Origin: Auanema rhodensis
Taxonomy: Eukaryota; Nematoda; Chromadorea; Rhabditida; Rhabditidae
Length of the DNA: 64,000 nucleotides
Direction: 5' to 3'
Assembly (NCBI GenBank): GCA_964057225.1
Contig: OZ059894.1
Span: 8,194,131-8,258,130, forward strand
Part shown: piece by piece, positions 23,508 through 37,272 of the stretch
How positions within the stretch are numbered: the stretch's first letter is position 1
Layout of the letters: every line of letters starts with the position of its first letter
Position numbers and translations under genes: made by a program
The notes under the pieces: generated by a model
Told to the model about the DNA's origin: nothing
What the model saw: only the letters and a program-made list of their open reading frames with translations
The model's database searches: none

Positions 23508-23713
23508 AATTATTTTTGGTTTCCACAGTTCCAATTAAGCGAAATTAAAATTTTAATTCATCTACTTGCGATCTCATTCATAAATTTTCTAGAAGGATTG
23601 GATAAGATAGACCAGAACATCAGAAAATATGGATCATTGACTGATCTAAAACAGAAGTAGAAACTTCACAAGTCTAGATTGTTGAGTATATGTGCTTCCG
23701 TGGCGCAATAGGC

Positions 23714-23749
<36 letters not shown>

Positions 23750-23972
23750 GAGCCCACCCGGGAGCGAAATATTTTTGGTTTCCACAGTTCCAATTAAGCA
23801 AAATTAAAATTTTAATTCATCTACTTACGATCTCATTCATAAATTTTCTAAAAGGATTGGATAAGATAGACCAGAACATCAGAAAATATGGATCATTGAC
23901 TGATCTAAAACAGAAGTAGAAACTTCACAAGTCTAGATTGTTGAGTATATGTGCTTCCGTGGCGCAATAGGC

Positions 23973-24008
<36 letters not shown>

Positions 24009-24231
24009 GAGCCCACCCGGGAGCGAAATATTTTTGGTTTCCACAGTTCCAATAAAGCAAAATTAAAATTTTAATTCCTCTACTCACGATCTCATTCATA
24101 AATTTTCTAGAAGGATTGGATAAGATAGACCAGAACATCAGAAAATATGGATCATTGACTGATCTAAAACAGAAGTAGAAACTTCACAAGTCTAGATTGT
24201 TGAGTATATGTGCTTCCGTGGCGCAATAGGC

Positions 24232-24267
<36 letters not shown>

Positions 24268-24502
24268 GAGCCCACCCGGGAGCGAAACATTTTTGATTTC
24301 CACAGTTCAAATTAAGCTTCAAATTGAGCAAAATTAAAATTTTAATTCCTCTACTTCCGATCTCATTCATAAATTTTCTAGAAGGATTGGATAAGATAGA
24401 CCAGAACATCAGAAAATATGGATCATTGACTGATCTAAAACAGAAGTAGAAACTTCACAAGTCTAGATTGTTGAGTATATGTGCTTCCGTGGCGCAATAG
24501 GC

Positions 24503-24538
<36 letters not shown>

Positions 24539-24761
24539 GAGCCCACCCGGGAGCGAAATATTTTTGGTTTCCACAGTTCCAATTAAGCAAAATTAAAATT
24601 TTAATTCATCTACTTACGATCTCATTCATAAATTTTCTAAAAGGATTGGATAAGATAGACCAGAACATCAGAAAATATGGATCATTGACTGATCTAAAAC
24701 AGAAGTAGAAACTTCACAAGTCTAGATTGTTGAGTATATGTGCTTCCGTGGCGCAATAGGC

Positions 24762-24797
<36 letters not shown>

Positions 24798-25032
24798 GAG
24801 CCCACCCGGGAGCGAAACATTTTTGATTTCCACAGTTCAAATTAAGCTTCAAATTGAGCAAAATTAAAATTTTAATTCCTCTACTTCCGATCTCATTCAT
24901 AAATTTTCTAGAAGGATTGGATAAGATAGACCAGAACATCAGAAAATATGGATCATTGACTGATCTAAAACAGAAGTAGAAACTTCACAAGTCTAGATTG
25001 TTGAGTATATGTGCTTCCGTGGCGCAATAGGC

Positions 25033-25068
<36 letters not shown>

Positions 25069-25271
25069 GAGCCCACCCGGGAGCGAAATATTTTTGGTTT
25101 CCACAGTTCCAATTAAGCAAAATTAAAATTTTAATTCATCTACTTACGATCTCATTCATAAATTTTCTAGAAGGATTGGATAAGATAGACCAGAACATCA
25201 GAAAATATGGATCATTGACTGATCTAAAACAGAAGTAGAAACTTCACAAGTCTAGATTGTTGAGTATATGT

Positions 25272-25291
25272 GCTTCCGTGGCGCAATAGGC

Positions 25292-25327
<36 letters not shown>

Positions 25328-25343
25328 GAGCCCACCCGGGGCG
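25272..25343 (+). pseudogene. tRNA-Asn with 1-nt deletion in the 3' acceptor strand
   Basis: Ends CCCACCCGGGGCG; the A of GGGAGCG is lost. The unit is 258 bp, the only one of this length. The acceptor stem cannot pair fully. Confidence 0.75.
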
Positions 25344-25529
25344 AAATATTTTTGGTTTCCACAGTTCCAATTAAGCAAAATTAAAATTTTAATTCATCTA
25401 CTTACGATCTCATTCATAAATTTTCTAGAAGGATTGGATAAGATAGACCAGAACATCAGAAAATATGGATCATTGACTGATCTAAAACAGAAGTAGAAAC
25501 TTCACAAGTCTAGATTGTTGAGTATATGT

Positions 25530-25602
25530 GCTTCCGTGGCGCAATAGGCAGCGCGTTCGGCTGTTAACCGAAAGGTTTGTGGTTCGAGCCCACCCGGGAG
25601 CG
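25530..25602 (+). tRNA. tRNA-Asn variant, T-stem G49 to T (second copy)
   Basis: Same change as at 23435, 2095 bp away. Confidence 0.75.
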
Positions 25603-25808
25603 AATTATTTTTGGTTTCCACAGTTCCAATTAAGCGAAATTAAAATTTTAATTCATCTACTTGCGATCTCATTCATAAATTTTCTAGAAGGATTGGATAA
25701 GATAGACCAGAACATCAGAAAATATGGATCATTGACTGATCTAAAACAGAAGTAGAAACTTCACAAGTCTAGATTGTTGAGTATATGTGCTTCCGTGGCG
25801 CAATAGGC

Positions 25809-25844
<36 letters not shown>

Positions 25845-26067
25845 GAGCCCACCCGGGAGCGAAATATTTTTGGTTTCCACAGTTCCAATTAAGCGAAATT
25901 AAAATTTTAATTCATCTACTTGCGATCTCATTCATAAATTTTCTAGAAGGATTGGATAAGATAGACCAGAACATCAGAAAATATGGATCATTGACTGATC
26001 TAAAACAGAAGTAGAAACTTCACAAGTCTAGATTGTTGAGTATATGTGCTTCCGTGGCGCAATAGGC

Positions 26068-26103
<36 letters not shown>

Positions 26104-26338
26104 GAGCCCACCCGGGAGCGAAACATTTTTGATTTCCACAGTTCAAATTAAGCTTCAAATTGAGCAAAATTAAAATTTTAATTCCTCTACTTACGATCTC
26201 ATTCATAAATTTTCTAGAAGGATTGGATAAGATAGACCAGAACATCAGAAAATATGGATCATTGACTGATCTAAAACAGAAGTAGAAACTTCACAAGTCT
26301 AGATTGTTGAGTATATGTGCTTCCGTGGCGCAATAGGC

Positions 26339-26374
<36 letters not shown>

Positions 26375-26597
26375 GAGCCCACCCGGGAGCGAAATATTTT
26401 TGGTTTCCACAGTTCCAATTAAGCAAAATTAAAATTTTAATTCATCTACTTACGATCTCATTCATAAATTTTCTAGAAGGATTGGATAAGATAGACCAGA
26501 ACATCAGAAAATATGGATCATTGACTGATCTAAAACAGAAGTAGAAACTTCACAAGTCTAGATTGTTGAGTATATGTGCTTCCGTGGCGCAATAGGC

Positions 26598-26633
<36 letters not shown>

Positions 26634-26856
26634 GAGCCCACCCGGGAGCGAAACATTTTTGGTTTCCACAGTTCCAATTAAGCAAAATTAAAATTTTAAT
26701 TCATCTACTTACGATCTCCTTCATAAATTTTCTAGAAGGATTGGATAAGATAGACCAGAACATCAGAAAATATGGATCATTGACTGATCTAAAACAGAAG
26801 TAGAAACTTCACAAGTCTAGATTGTTGAGTATATGTGCTTCCGTGGCGCAATAGGC

Positions 26857-26892
<36 letters not shown>

Positions 26893-27127
26893 GAGCCCAC
26901 CCGGGAGCGAAACATTTTTGATTTCCACAGTTCAAATTAAGCTTCAAATTGAGCAAAATTAAAATTTTAATTCCTCTACTTACGATCTCATTCATAAATT
27001 TTCTAGAAGGATTGGATCAAATAGACCAGAACATCAGAAAATATGGATCATTGACTGATCTAAAACAGAAGTAGAAACTTCACAAGTCTAGATTGTTGAG
27101 TATATGTGCTTCCGTGGCGCAATAGGC

Positions 27128-27163
<36 letters not shown>

Positions 27164-27398
27164 GAGCCCACCCGGGAGCGAAACATTTTTGATTTCCACA
27201 GTTCAAATTAAGCTTCAAATTGAGCAAAATTAAAATTTTAATTCCTCTACTTACGATCTCATTCATAAATTTTCTAGAAGGATTGGATAAGATAGACCAG
27301 AACATCAGAAAATATGGATCATTGACTGATCTAAAACAGAAGTAGAAACTTCACAAGTCTAGATTGTTGAGTATATGTGCTTCCGTGGCGCAATAGGC

Positions 27399-27434
<36 letters not shown>

Positions 27435-27669
27435 GAGCCCACCCGGGAGCGAAACATTTTTGATTTCCACAGTTCAAATTAAGCTTCAAATTGAGCAAAA
27501 TTAAAATTTTAATTCCTCTACTTACGATCTCATTCATAAATTTTCTAGAAGGATTGGATCAAATAGACCAGAACATCAGAAAATATGGATCATTGACTGA
27601 TCTAAAACAGAAGTAGAAACTTCACAAGTCTAGATTGTTGAGTATATGTGCTTCCGTGGCGCAATAGGC

Positions 27670-27705
<36 letters not shown>

Positions 27706-27940
27706 GAGCCCACCCGGGAGCGAAACATTTTTGATTTCCACAGTTCAAATTAAGCTTCAAATTGAGCAAAATTAAAATTTTAATTCCTCTACTTACGATC
27801 TCATTCATAAATTTTCTAGAAGGATTGGATCAAATAGACCAGAACATCAGAAAATATGGATCATTGACTGATCTAAAACAGAAGTAGAAACTTCACAAGT
27901 CTAGATTGTTGAGTATATGTGCTTCCGTGGCGCAATAGGC

Positions 27941-27976
<36 letters not shown>

Positions 27977-28199
27977 GAGCCCACCCGGGAGCGAAATATT
28001 TTTGGTTTCCACAGTTCCAATTAAGCGAAATTAAAACTTTAATTCATCTACTTGCGATCTCATTCATAAATTTTCTAGAAGGATTGGATAAGATAGACCA
28101 GAACATCAGAAAATATGGATCGTTGACTGATCTAAAACAGAAGTAGAAACTTCACAAGTCTAGATTGTTGAGTATATGTGCTTCCGTGGCGCAATAGGC

Positions 28200-28235
<36 letters not shown>

Positions 28236-28458
28236 GAGCCCACCCGGGAGCGAAATATTTTTGGTTTCCACAGTTCCAATTAAGCGAAATTAAAATTTTA
28301 ATTCATCTACTTGCGATCTCATTCATAAATTTTCTAGAAGGATTGGATAAGATAGACCAGAACATCAGAAAATATGGATCATTGACTGATCTAAAACAGA
28401 AGTAGAAACTTCACAAGTCTAGATTGTTGAGTATATGTGCTTCCGTGGCGCAATAGGC

Positions 28459-28494
<36 letters not shown>

Positions 28495-28717
28495 GAGCCC
28501 ACCCGGGAGCGAAACATTTTTGGTTTCCACAGTTCCAATTAAGCAAAATTAAAATTTTAATTCATCTACTTACGATCTCCTTCATAAATTTTCTAGAAGG
28601 ATTGGATAAGATAGACCAGAACATCAGAAAATATGGATCATTGACTGATCTAAAACAGAAGTAGAAACTTCACAAGTCTAGATTGTTGAGTATATGTGCT
28701 TCCGTGGCGCAATAGGC

Positions 28718-28753
<36 letters not shown>

Positions 28754-28988
28754 GAGCCCACCCGGGAGCGAAACATTTTTGATTTCCACAGTTCAAATTA
28801 AGCTTCAAATTGAGCAAAATTAAAATTTTAATTCCTCTACTTACGATCTCATTCATAAATTTTCTAGAAGGATTGGATAAGATAGACCAGAACATCAGAA
28901 AATATGGATCATTGACTGATCTAAAATAGAAGTAGAAACTTCACAAGTCTAGATTGTTGAGTATATGTGCTTCCGTGGCGCAATAGGC

Positions 28989-29024
<36 letters not shown>

Positions 29025-29247
29025 GAGCCCACCCGGGAGCGAAATATTTTTGGTTTCCACAGTTCCAATAAAGCAAAATTAAAATTTTAATTCATCTACT
29101 TACGATCTCATTCATAAATTTTCTAGAAGGATTGGATAAGATAGACCAGAACATCAGAAAATATGGATCATTGACTGATCTAAAACAGAAGTAGAAACTT
29201 CACAAGTCTAGATTGTTGAGTATATGTGCTTCCGTGGCGCAATAGGC

Positions 29248-29283
<36 letters not shown>

Positions 29284-29506
29284 GAGCCCACCCGGGAGCG
29301 AAATATTTTTGGTTTCCACAGTTCCAATTAAGCAAAATTAAAATTTTAATTCATCTACTTGCGATCTCATTCATAAATTTTCTAGAAGGATTGGATAAGA
29401 TAGACCAGAACATCAGAAAATATGGATCATTGACTGATCTAAAACAGAAGTAGAAAGTTCACAAGTCTAGATTGTTGAGTATATGTGCTTCCGTGGCGCA
29501 ATAGGC

Positions 29507-29542
<36 letters not shown>

Positions 29543-29765
29543 GAGCCCACCCGGGAGCGAAATATTTTCGGTTTCCACAGTTCCAATAAAGCAAAATTAA
29601 AATTTTAATTCATCTACTTACGATCTCATTCATAAATTTTCTAGAAGGATTGGATAAGATAGACCAGAACATCAGAAAATATGGATCATTGACTGATCTA
29701 AAACAGAAGTAGAAACTTCACAAGTCTAGATTGTTGAGTATATGTGCTTCCGTGGCGCAATAGGC

Positions 29766-29801
<36 letters not shown>

Positions 29802-30024
29802 GAGCCCACCCGGGAGCGAAATATTTTTGGTTTCCACAGTTCCAATTAAGCAAAATTAAAATTTTAATTCATCTACTTACGATCTCATTCATAAATTTTC
29901 TAGAAGGATTGGATAAGATAGACCAGAACATCAGAAAATATAGATCATTGACTGATCCAAAACAGAAGTAGAAACTTCACAAGTCTAGATTGTTGAGTAT
30001 ATGTGCTTCCGTGGCGCAATAGGC

Positions 30025-30060
<36 letters not shown>

Positions 30061-30295
30061 GAGCCCACCCGGGAGCGAAACATTTTTGATTTCCACAGTT
30101 CAAATTAAGCTTCAAATTGAGCAAAATTAAAATTTTAATTCCTCTACTTACGATCTCATTCATAAATTTTCTAGAAGGATTGGATAAAATAGACCAGAAC
30201 ATCAGAAAATATGGATCATTGACTGATCTAAAACAGAAGTAGAAACTTCACAAGTCTAGATTGTTGAGTATATGTGCTTCCGTGGCGCAATAGGC

Positions 30296-30331
<36 letters not shown>

Positions 30332-30534
30332 GAGCCCACCCGGGAGCGAAACATTTTTGGTTTCCACAGTTCCAATTAAGCAAAATTAAAATTTTAATTC
30401 ATCTACTTACGATCTCCTTCATAAATTTTCTAGAAGGATTGGATAAGATAGACCAGAACATCAGAAAATATGGATCATTGACTGATCTAAAACAGAAGTA
30501 GAAACTTCACAAGTCTAGATTGTTGAGTATATGT

Positions 30535-30554
30535 GCTTCCGTGGCGCAATAGGC

Positions 30555-30590
<36 letters not shown>

Positions 30591-30607
30591 GAGCCCACCG
30601 GGGGGCG
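30535..30607 (+). pseudogene. tRNA-Asn variant, acceptor C66 to G and A70 to G
   Basis: Ends CCCACCGGGGGGCG; the G7-C66 pair is lost. Repeated at 33149 as part of a multi-unit duplication. Confidence 0.65.
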
Positions 30608-30813
30608 AAATATTTTTGGTTTCCACAGTTCCAATAAAGCAAAATTAAAATTTTAATTCATCTACTTACGATCTCATTCATAAATTTTCTAGAAGGATTG
30701 GATAAGATAGACCAGAACATCAGAAAATATGGATCATTGACTGATCTAAAACAGAAGTAGAAACTTCACAAGTCTAGATTGTTGAGTATATGTGCTTCCG
30801 TGGCGCAATAGGC

Positions 30814-30849
<36 letters not shown>

Positions 30850-31072
30850 GAGCCCACCCGGGAGCGAAATATTTTTGGTTTCCACAGTTCCAATTAAGCA
30901 AAATTAAAATTTTAATTCATCTACTTACGATCTCATTCATAAATTTTCTAGAAGGATTGGATAAGATAGACCAGAACATCAGAAAATATGGATCATTGAC
31001 TGATCTAAAACAGAAGTAGAAACTTCACAAGTCTAGATTGTTGAGTATATGTGCTTCCGTGGCGCAATAGGC

Positions 31073-31108
<36 letters not shown>

Positions 31109-31331
31109 GAGCCCACCCGGGAGCGAAACATTTTTGGTTTCCACAGTTCCAATTAAGCAAAATTAAAATTTTAATTCATCTACTTACGATCTCCTTCATA
31201 AATTTTCTAGAAGGATTGGATAAGATAGACCAGAACATCAGAAAATATGGATCATTGACTGATCCAAAACAGAAGTAGAAACTTCACAAGTCTAGATTGT
31301 TGAGTATATGTGCTTCCGTGGCGCAATAGGC

Positions 31332-31367
<36 letters not shown>

Positions 31368-31590
31368 GAGCCCACCCGGGAGCGAAATATTTTTGGTTTC
31401 CACAGTTCCAATTAAGCAAAATTAAAATTTTAATTCATCTACTTACGATCTCATTCATAAATTTTCTAGAAGGATTGGATAAGATAGACCAGAACATCAG
31501 AAAATATAGATCATTGACTGATCCAAAACAGAAGTAGAAACTTCACAAGTCTAGATTGTTGAGTATATGTGCTTCCGTGGCGCAATAGGC

Positions 31591-31626
<36 letters not shown>

Positions 31627-31849
31627 GAGCCCACCCGGGAGCGAAATATTTTTGGTTTCCACAGTTCCAATTAAGCAAAATTAAAATTTTAATTGATCTA
31701 CTTACGATCTCATTCATAAATTTTCTAGAAGGATTGGATAAGATAGACCAGAACATCAGAAAATATAGGTCATTGACTGATCCAAAACAGAAGTAGAAAC
31801 TTCACAAGTCTAGATTGTTGAGTATATGTGCTTCCGTGGCGCAATAGGC

Positions 31850-31885
<36 letters not shown>

Positions 31886-32108
31886 GAGCCCACCCGGGAG
31901 CGAAATATTTTTGGTTTCCACAGTTCCAATTAAGCAAAATTAAAATTTTAATTCATCTACTTACGATCTCATTCATAAATTTTCTAGAAGGATTGGATAA
32001 GATAGACCAGAACATCAGAAAATATGGATCATTGACTGATCTAAAACAGAAGTAGAAACTTCACAAGTCTAGATTGTTGAGTATATGTGCTTCCGTGGCG
32101 CAATAGGC

Positions 32109-32144
<36 letters not shown>

Positions 32145-32347
32145 GAGCCCACCCGGGAGCGAAATATTTTTGGTTTCCACAGTTCCAATTAAGCGAAATT
32201 AAAATTTTAATTCATCTACTTACGATCTCATTCATATATTTTCTAGAAGGATTGGATAAGATAGACCAGAACATCAGAAAATATGGATCATTGACTGATC
32301 TAAAACAGAAGTAGAAACTTCACAAGTCTAGATTGTTGAGTATATGT

Positions 32348-32367
32348 GCTTCCGTGGCGCAATAGGC

Positions 32368-32403
<36 letters not shown>

Positions 32404-32420
32404 GCGCCCACCCGGGAGCG
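32348..32420 (+). pseudogene. tRNA-Asn variant, T-loop A58 to C
   Basis: Reads GGTTCGCGCCC. A58 is invariant in tRNAs and part of the B box, so both transcription and folding should suffer. The same variant is at 35221. Confidence 0.7.
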
Positions 32421-32638
32421 AAACATTTTTGATTTCCACAGTTCAAATTAAGCTTCAAATTGAGCGAAATTAAAATTTTAATTCATCTACTTACGATCTC
32501 ATTCATAAATTTTCTAGAAGGATTGGATAAGATAGACCAGAACATCAGAAAATATGGATCATTGACTGATCTAAAACAGAAGTAGAAACTTCACAAGTCT
32601 AGATTGTTGAGTATATGTGCTTCCGTGGCGCAATAGGC

Positions 32639-32674
<36 letters not shown>

Positions 32675-32897
32675 GAGCCCACCCGGGAGCGAAATATTTT
32701 TGGTTTCCACAGTTCCAATTAAGCGAAATTAAAATTTTAATTCATCTACTTACGATCTCATTCATAAATTTTCTAGAAGGATTGGATAAGATAGACCAGA
32801 ACATCAGAAAATATAGATCATTGACTGATCCAAAACAGAAGTAGAAACTTCACAAGTCTAGATTGTTGAGTATATGTGCTTCCGTGGCGCAATAGGC

Positions 32898-32933
<36 letters not shown>

Positions 32934-33148
32934 GAGCCCACCCGGGAGCGAAATATTTTTGATTTCCACAGTTCAAATTAAGCTTCAAATTGAGCGAAAT
33001 TAAAATTTTAATTCATCTACTTACGATCTCATTCATAAATTTTCTAGAAGGATTGGATAAGATAGACCAGAACATCAGAAAATATGGATCATTGACTGAT
33101 CTAAAACAGAAGTAGAAACTTCACAAGTCTAGATTGTTGAGTATATGT

Positions 33149-33168
33149 GCTTCCGTGGCGCAATAGGC

Positions 33169-33204
<36 letters not shown>

Positions 33205-33221
33205 GAGCCCACCGGGGGGCG
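33149..33221 (+). pseudogene. tRNA-Asn variant, acceptor C66 to G and A70 to G (second copy)
   Basis: Same as 30535, offset 2614 bp. Confidence 0.65.
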
Positions 33222-33427
33222 AAATATTTTTGGTTTCCACAGTTCCAATAAAGCAAAATTAAAATTTTAATTCATCTACTTACGATCTCATTCATAAATT
33301 TTCTAGAAGGATTGGATAAGATAGACCAGAACATCAGAAAATATGGATCATTGACTGATCTAAAACAGAAGTAGAAACTTCACAAGTCTAGATTGTTGAG
33401 TATATGTGCTTCCGTGGCGCAATAGGC

Positions 33428-33463
<36 letters not shown>

Positions 33464-33686
33464 GAGCCCACCCGGGAGCGAAATATTTTTGGTTTCCACA
33501 GTTCCAATTAAGCAAAATTAAAATTTTAATTCATCTACTTACGATCTCATTCATAAATTTTCTAGAAGGATTGGATAAGATAGACCAGAACATCAGAAAA
33601 TATGGATCATTGACTGATCTAAAACAGAAGTAGAAACTTCACAAGTCTAGATTGTTGAGTATATGTGCTTCCGTGGCGCAATAGGC

Positions 33687-33722
<36 letters not shown>

Positions 33723-33945
33723 GAGCCCACCCGGGAGCGAAACATTTTTGGTTTCCACAGTTCCAATTAAGCAAAATTAAAATTTTAATTCATCTACTTA
33801 CGATCTCCTTCATAAATTTTCTAGAAGGATTGGATAAGATAGACCAGAACATCAGAAAATATGGATCATTGACTGATCCAAAACAGAAGTAGAAACTTCA
33901 CAAGTCTAGATTGTTGAGTATATGTGCTTCCGTGGCGCAATAGGC

Positions 33946-33981
<36 letters not shown>

Positions 33982-34204
33982 GAGCCCACCCGGGAGCGAA
34001 ATATTTTTGGTTTCCACAGTTCCAATTAAGCAAAATTAAAATTTTAATTGATCTACTTACGATCTCATTCATAAATTTTCTAGAAGGATTGGATAAGAAA
34101 CAGCAGAACTTGGGAAAATACGGATCATTGACTGATCTAAAACAGAAGTAGAAACTTCACAAGTTTAGATTGTTGAGTATATGTGCTTCCGTGGCGCAAT
34201 AGGC

Positions 34205-34240
<36 letters not shown>

Positions 34241-34463
34241 GAGCCCACCCGGGAGCGAAATATTTTTGGTTTCCACAGTTCCAATTAAGCAAAATTAAAA
34301 TTTTAATTCATCTACTTACGATCTCATTCATAAATTTTCTAGAAGGATTGGATAAGATAGACCAGAACATCAGAAAATATAGATCATTGACTGATCCAAA
34401 ACAGAAGTAGAAACTTCACAAGTCTAGATTGTTGAGTATATGTGCTTCCGTGGCGCAATAGGC

Positions 34464-34499
<36 letters not shown>

Positions 34500-34722
34500 G
34501 AGCCCACCCGGGAGCGAAATATTTTTGGTTTCCACAGTTCCAATTAAGCAAAATTAAAATTTTAATTGATCTACTTACGATCTCATTCATAAATTTTCTA
34601 GAAGGATTGGATAAGATAGACCAGAACATCAGAAAATATAGGTCATTGACTGATCCAAAACAGAAGTAGAAACTTCACAAGTCTAGATTGTTGAGTATAT
34701 GTGCTTCCGTGGCGCAATAGGC

Positions 34723-34758
<36 letters not shown>

Positions 34759-34981
34759 GAGCCCACCCGGGAGCGAAATATTTTTGGTTTCCACAGTTCC
34801 AATTAAGCAAAATTAAAATTTTAATTCATCTACTTACGATCTCATTCATAAATTTTCTAGAAGGATTGGATAAGATAGACCAGAACATCAGAAAATATGG
34901 ATCATTGACTGATCTAAAACAGAAGTAGAAACTTCACAAGTCTAGATTGTTGAGTATATGTGCTTCCGTGGCGCAATAGGC

Positions 34982-35017
<36 letters not shown>

Positions 35018-35220
35018 GAGCCCACCCGGGAGCGAAATATTTTTGGTTTCCACAGTTCCAATTAAGCGAAATTAAAATTTTAATTCATCTACTTACGATC
35101 TCATTCATATATTTTCTAGAAGGATTGGATAAGATAGACCAGAACATCAGAAAATATGGATCATTGACTGATCTAAAACAGAAGTAGAAACTTCACAAGT
35201 CTAGATTGTTGAGTATATGT

Positions 35221-35240
35221 GCTTCCGTGGCGCAATAGGC

Positions 35241-35276
<36 letters not shown>

Positions 35277-35293
35277 GCGCCCACCCGGGAGCG
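35221..35293 (+). pseudogene. tRNA-Asn variant, T-loop A58 to C (second copy)
   Basis: Same as 32348, offset 2873 bp. Confidence 0.7.
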
Positions 35294-35511
35294 AAACATT
35301 TTTGATTTCCACAGTTCAAATTAAGCTTCAAATTGAGCGAAATTAAAATTTTAATTCATCTACTTACGATCTCATTCATAAATTTTCTAGAAGGATTGGA
35401 TAAGATAGACCAGAACATCAGAAAATATGGATCATTGACTGATCTAAAACAGAAGTAGAAACTTCACAAGTCTAGATTGTTGAGTATATGTGCTTCCGTG
35501 GCGCAATAGGC

Positions 35512-35547
<36 letters not shown>

Positions 35548-35770
35548 GAGCCCACCCGGGAGCGAAATATTTTTGGTTTCCACAGTTCCAATTAAGCGAA
35601 ATTAAAATTTTAATTCATCTACTTACGATCTCATTCATAAATTTTCTAGAAGGATTGGATAAGATAGACCAGAACATCAGAAAATATAGATCATTGACTG
35701 ATCCAAAACAGAAGTAGAAACTTCACAAGTCTAGATTGTTGAGTATATGTGCTTCCGTGGCGCAATAGGC

Positions 35771-35806
<36 letters not shown>

Positions 35807-36041
35807 GAGCCCACCCGGGAGCGAAATATTTTTGATTTCCACAGTTCAAATTAAGCTTCAAATTGAGCGAAATTAAAATTTTAATTCATCTACTTACGAT
35901 CTCATTCATAAATTTTCTAGAAGGATTGGATAAGATAGACCAGAACATCAGAAAATATGGATCATTGACTGATCTAAAACAGAAGTAGAAACTTCACAAG
36001 TCTAGATTGTTGAGTATATGTGCTTCCGTGGCGCAATAGGC

Positions 36042-36077
<36 letters not shown>

Positions 36078-36300
36078 GAGCCCACCCGGGAGCGAAATAT
36101 TTTTGGTTTCCACAGTTCCAATTAAGCGAAATTAAAATTTTAATTCATCTACTTACGATCTCATTCATAAATTTTCTAGAAGGATTGGATAAGATAGACC
36201 AGAACATCAGAAAATATAGATCATTGACTGATCCAAAACAGAAGTAGAAACTTCACAAGTCTAGATTGTTGAGTATATGTGCTTCCGTGGCGCAATAGGC

Positions 36301-36336
<36 letters not shown>

Positions 36337-36559
36337 GAGCCCACCCGGGAGCGAAATATTTTTGGTTTCCACAGTTCCAATTAAGCAAAATTAAAATTTT
36401 AATTCATCTACTTACGATCTCATTCATAAATTTTCTAGAAGGATTGGATAAGATAGACCAGAACATCAGAAAATATGGATCATTGACTGATCTAAAACAG
36501 AAGTAGAAACTTCACAAGTCTAGATTGTTGAATATATGTGCTTCCGTGGCGCAATAGGC

Positions 36560-36595
<36 letters not shown>

Positions 36596-36830
36596 GAGCC
36601 CACCCGGGAGCGAAACATTTTTGATTTCCACAGTTCAAATTAAGCTTCAAATTGAGCAAAATTAAAATTTTAATTCCTCTACTTACGATCTCATTCATAA
36701 ATTTTCTAGAAGGATTGGATAAAATAGACCAGAACATCAGAAAATATGGATCATTGACTGATCTAAAACAGAAGTAGAAACTTCACAAGTCTAGATTGTT
36801 GAGTATATGTGCTTCCGTGGCGCAATAGGC

Positions 36831-36866
<36 letters not shown>

Positions 36867-36914
36867 GAGCCCACCCGGGAGCGAAATATTTTTGGTTTCC
36901 ACAGTTCCAATAAA

Positions 36915-37259
36915 CGTTCCATTCGGACTCCCCATATATGTAGCTGAAGGGTTAGAGCCAGACGACCAGAGGACCGAGGAATGGCTCCGCCTTCCCTCGT
37001 TCCCTTGGTCGGGAGTTCGCCTCTTAGCAAGCTCATGGACGGCTTGTAGTTTAGTCTTTATACTTATATTTATCTTATTGTATTGTATCTTTATCTTTGT
37101 ATATTATTGTTGTAGTTTCATGCCAATAAATCTTTCTCTCTTTTATCTTATGATTGACCTTATGCTCTTTATTCCTTACCGCTACACCAAGGAATACTAT
37201 GCGCGTCATAGTATAAACTACAATAGTTTATATTATCGACGCAGGAGCATAACGGAACG
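36915..37259 (+). repeat. 5' LTR of element 3 (345 bp)
   Basis: CGTTCC...GGAACG. Differs from its partner at 40030-40374 at a few positions (for example CAATAGTTTA against CAATGGTTTA, and CGGAACG against CAGAACG). Confidence 0.92.
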
Positions 37260-37272
37260 TGGAGGTTCCACC
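37260..37272 (+). promoter_or_regulatory. Primer-binding site for tRNA-Gln (element 3)
   Basis: TGGAGGTTCCACC, complementary to the 3' end of tRNA-Gln, directly after the 5' LTR. Confidence 0.85.

Larger units (their letters stand above)
22634..36883 (+). tRNA. Array block 2: 55 tandem tRNA-Asn(GTT) genes
   Basis: Same 73-nt gene as in block 1. Starts: 22634, 22905, 23176, 23435, 23694, 23953, 24212, 24483, 24742, 25013, 25272, 25530, 25789, 26048, 26319, 26578, 26837, 27108, 27379, 27650, 27921, 28180, 28439, 28698, 28969, 29228, 29487, 29746, 30005, 30276, 30535, 30794, 31053, 31312, 31571, 31830, 32089, 32348, 32619, 32878, 33149, 33408, 33667, 33926, 34185, 34444, 34703, 34962, 35221, 35492, 35751, 36022, 36281, 36540, 36811. 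Eight copies have changed bases and are listed separately. At 26837-27993 five tRNAs stand 271 bp apart in a row, the longest run of the long unit. Confidence 0.93.
22504..36914 (+). repeat. Tandem repeat, 259/271-bp unit, block 2
   Basis: Directly continues block 1 once element 2 and one copy of its ACTC duplication are removed. The segment 30535-33148 is duplicated as 33149-36021, with one additional unit (33926) in the second copy. Unit 33926 carries a rare spacer patch (CAGAACTTGGGAAAATACGG) also found in block 3 at about 41500. No other genes are present. Confidence 0.95.
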
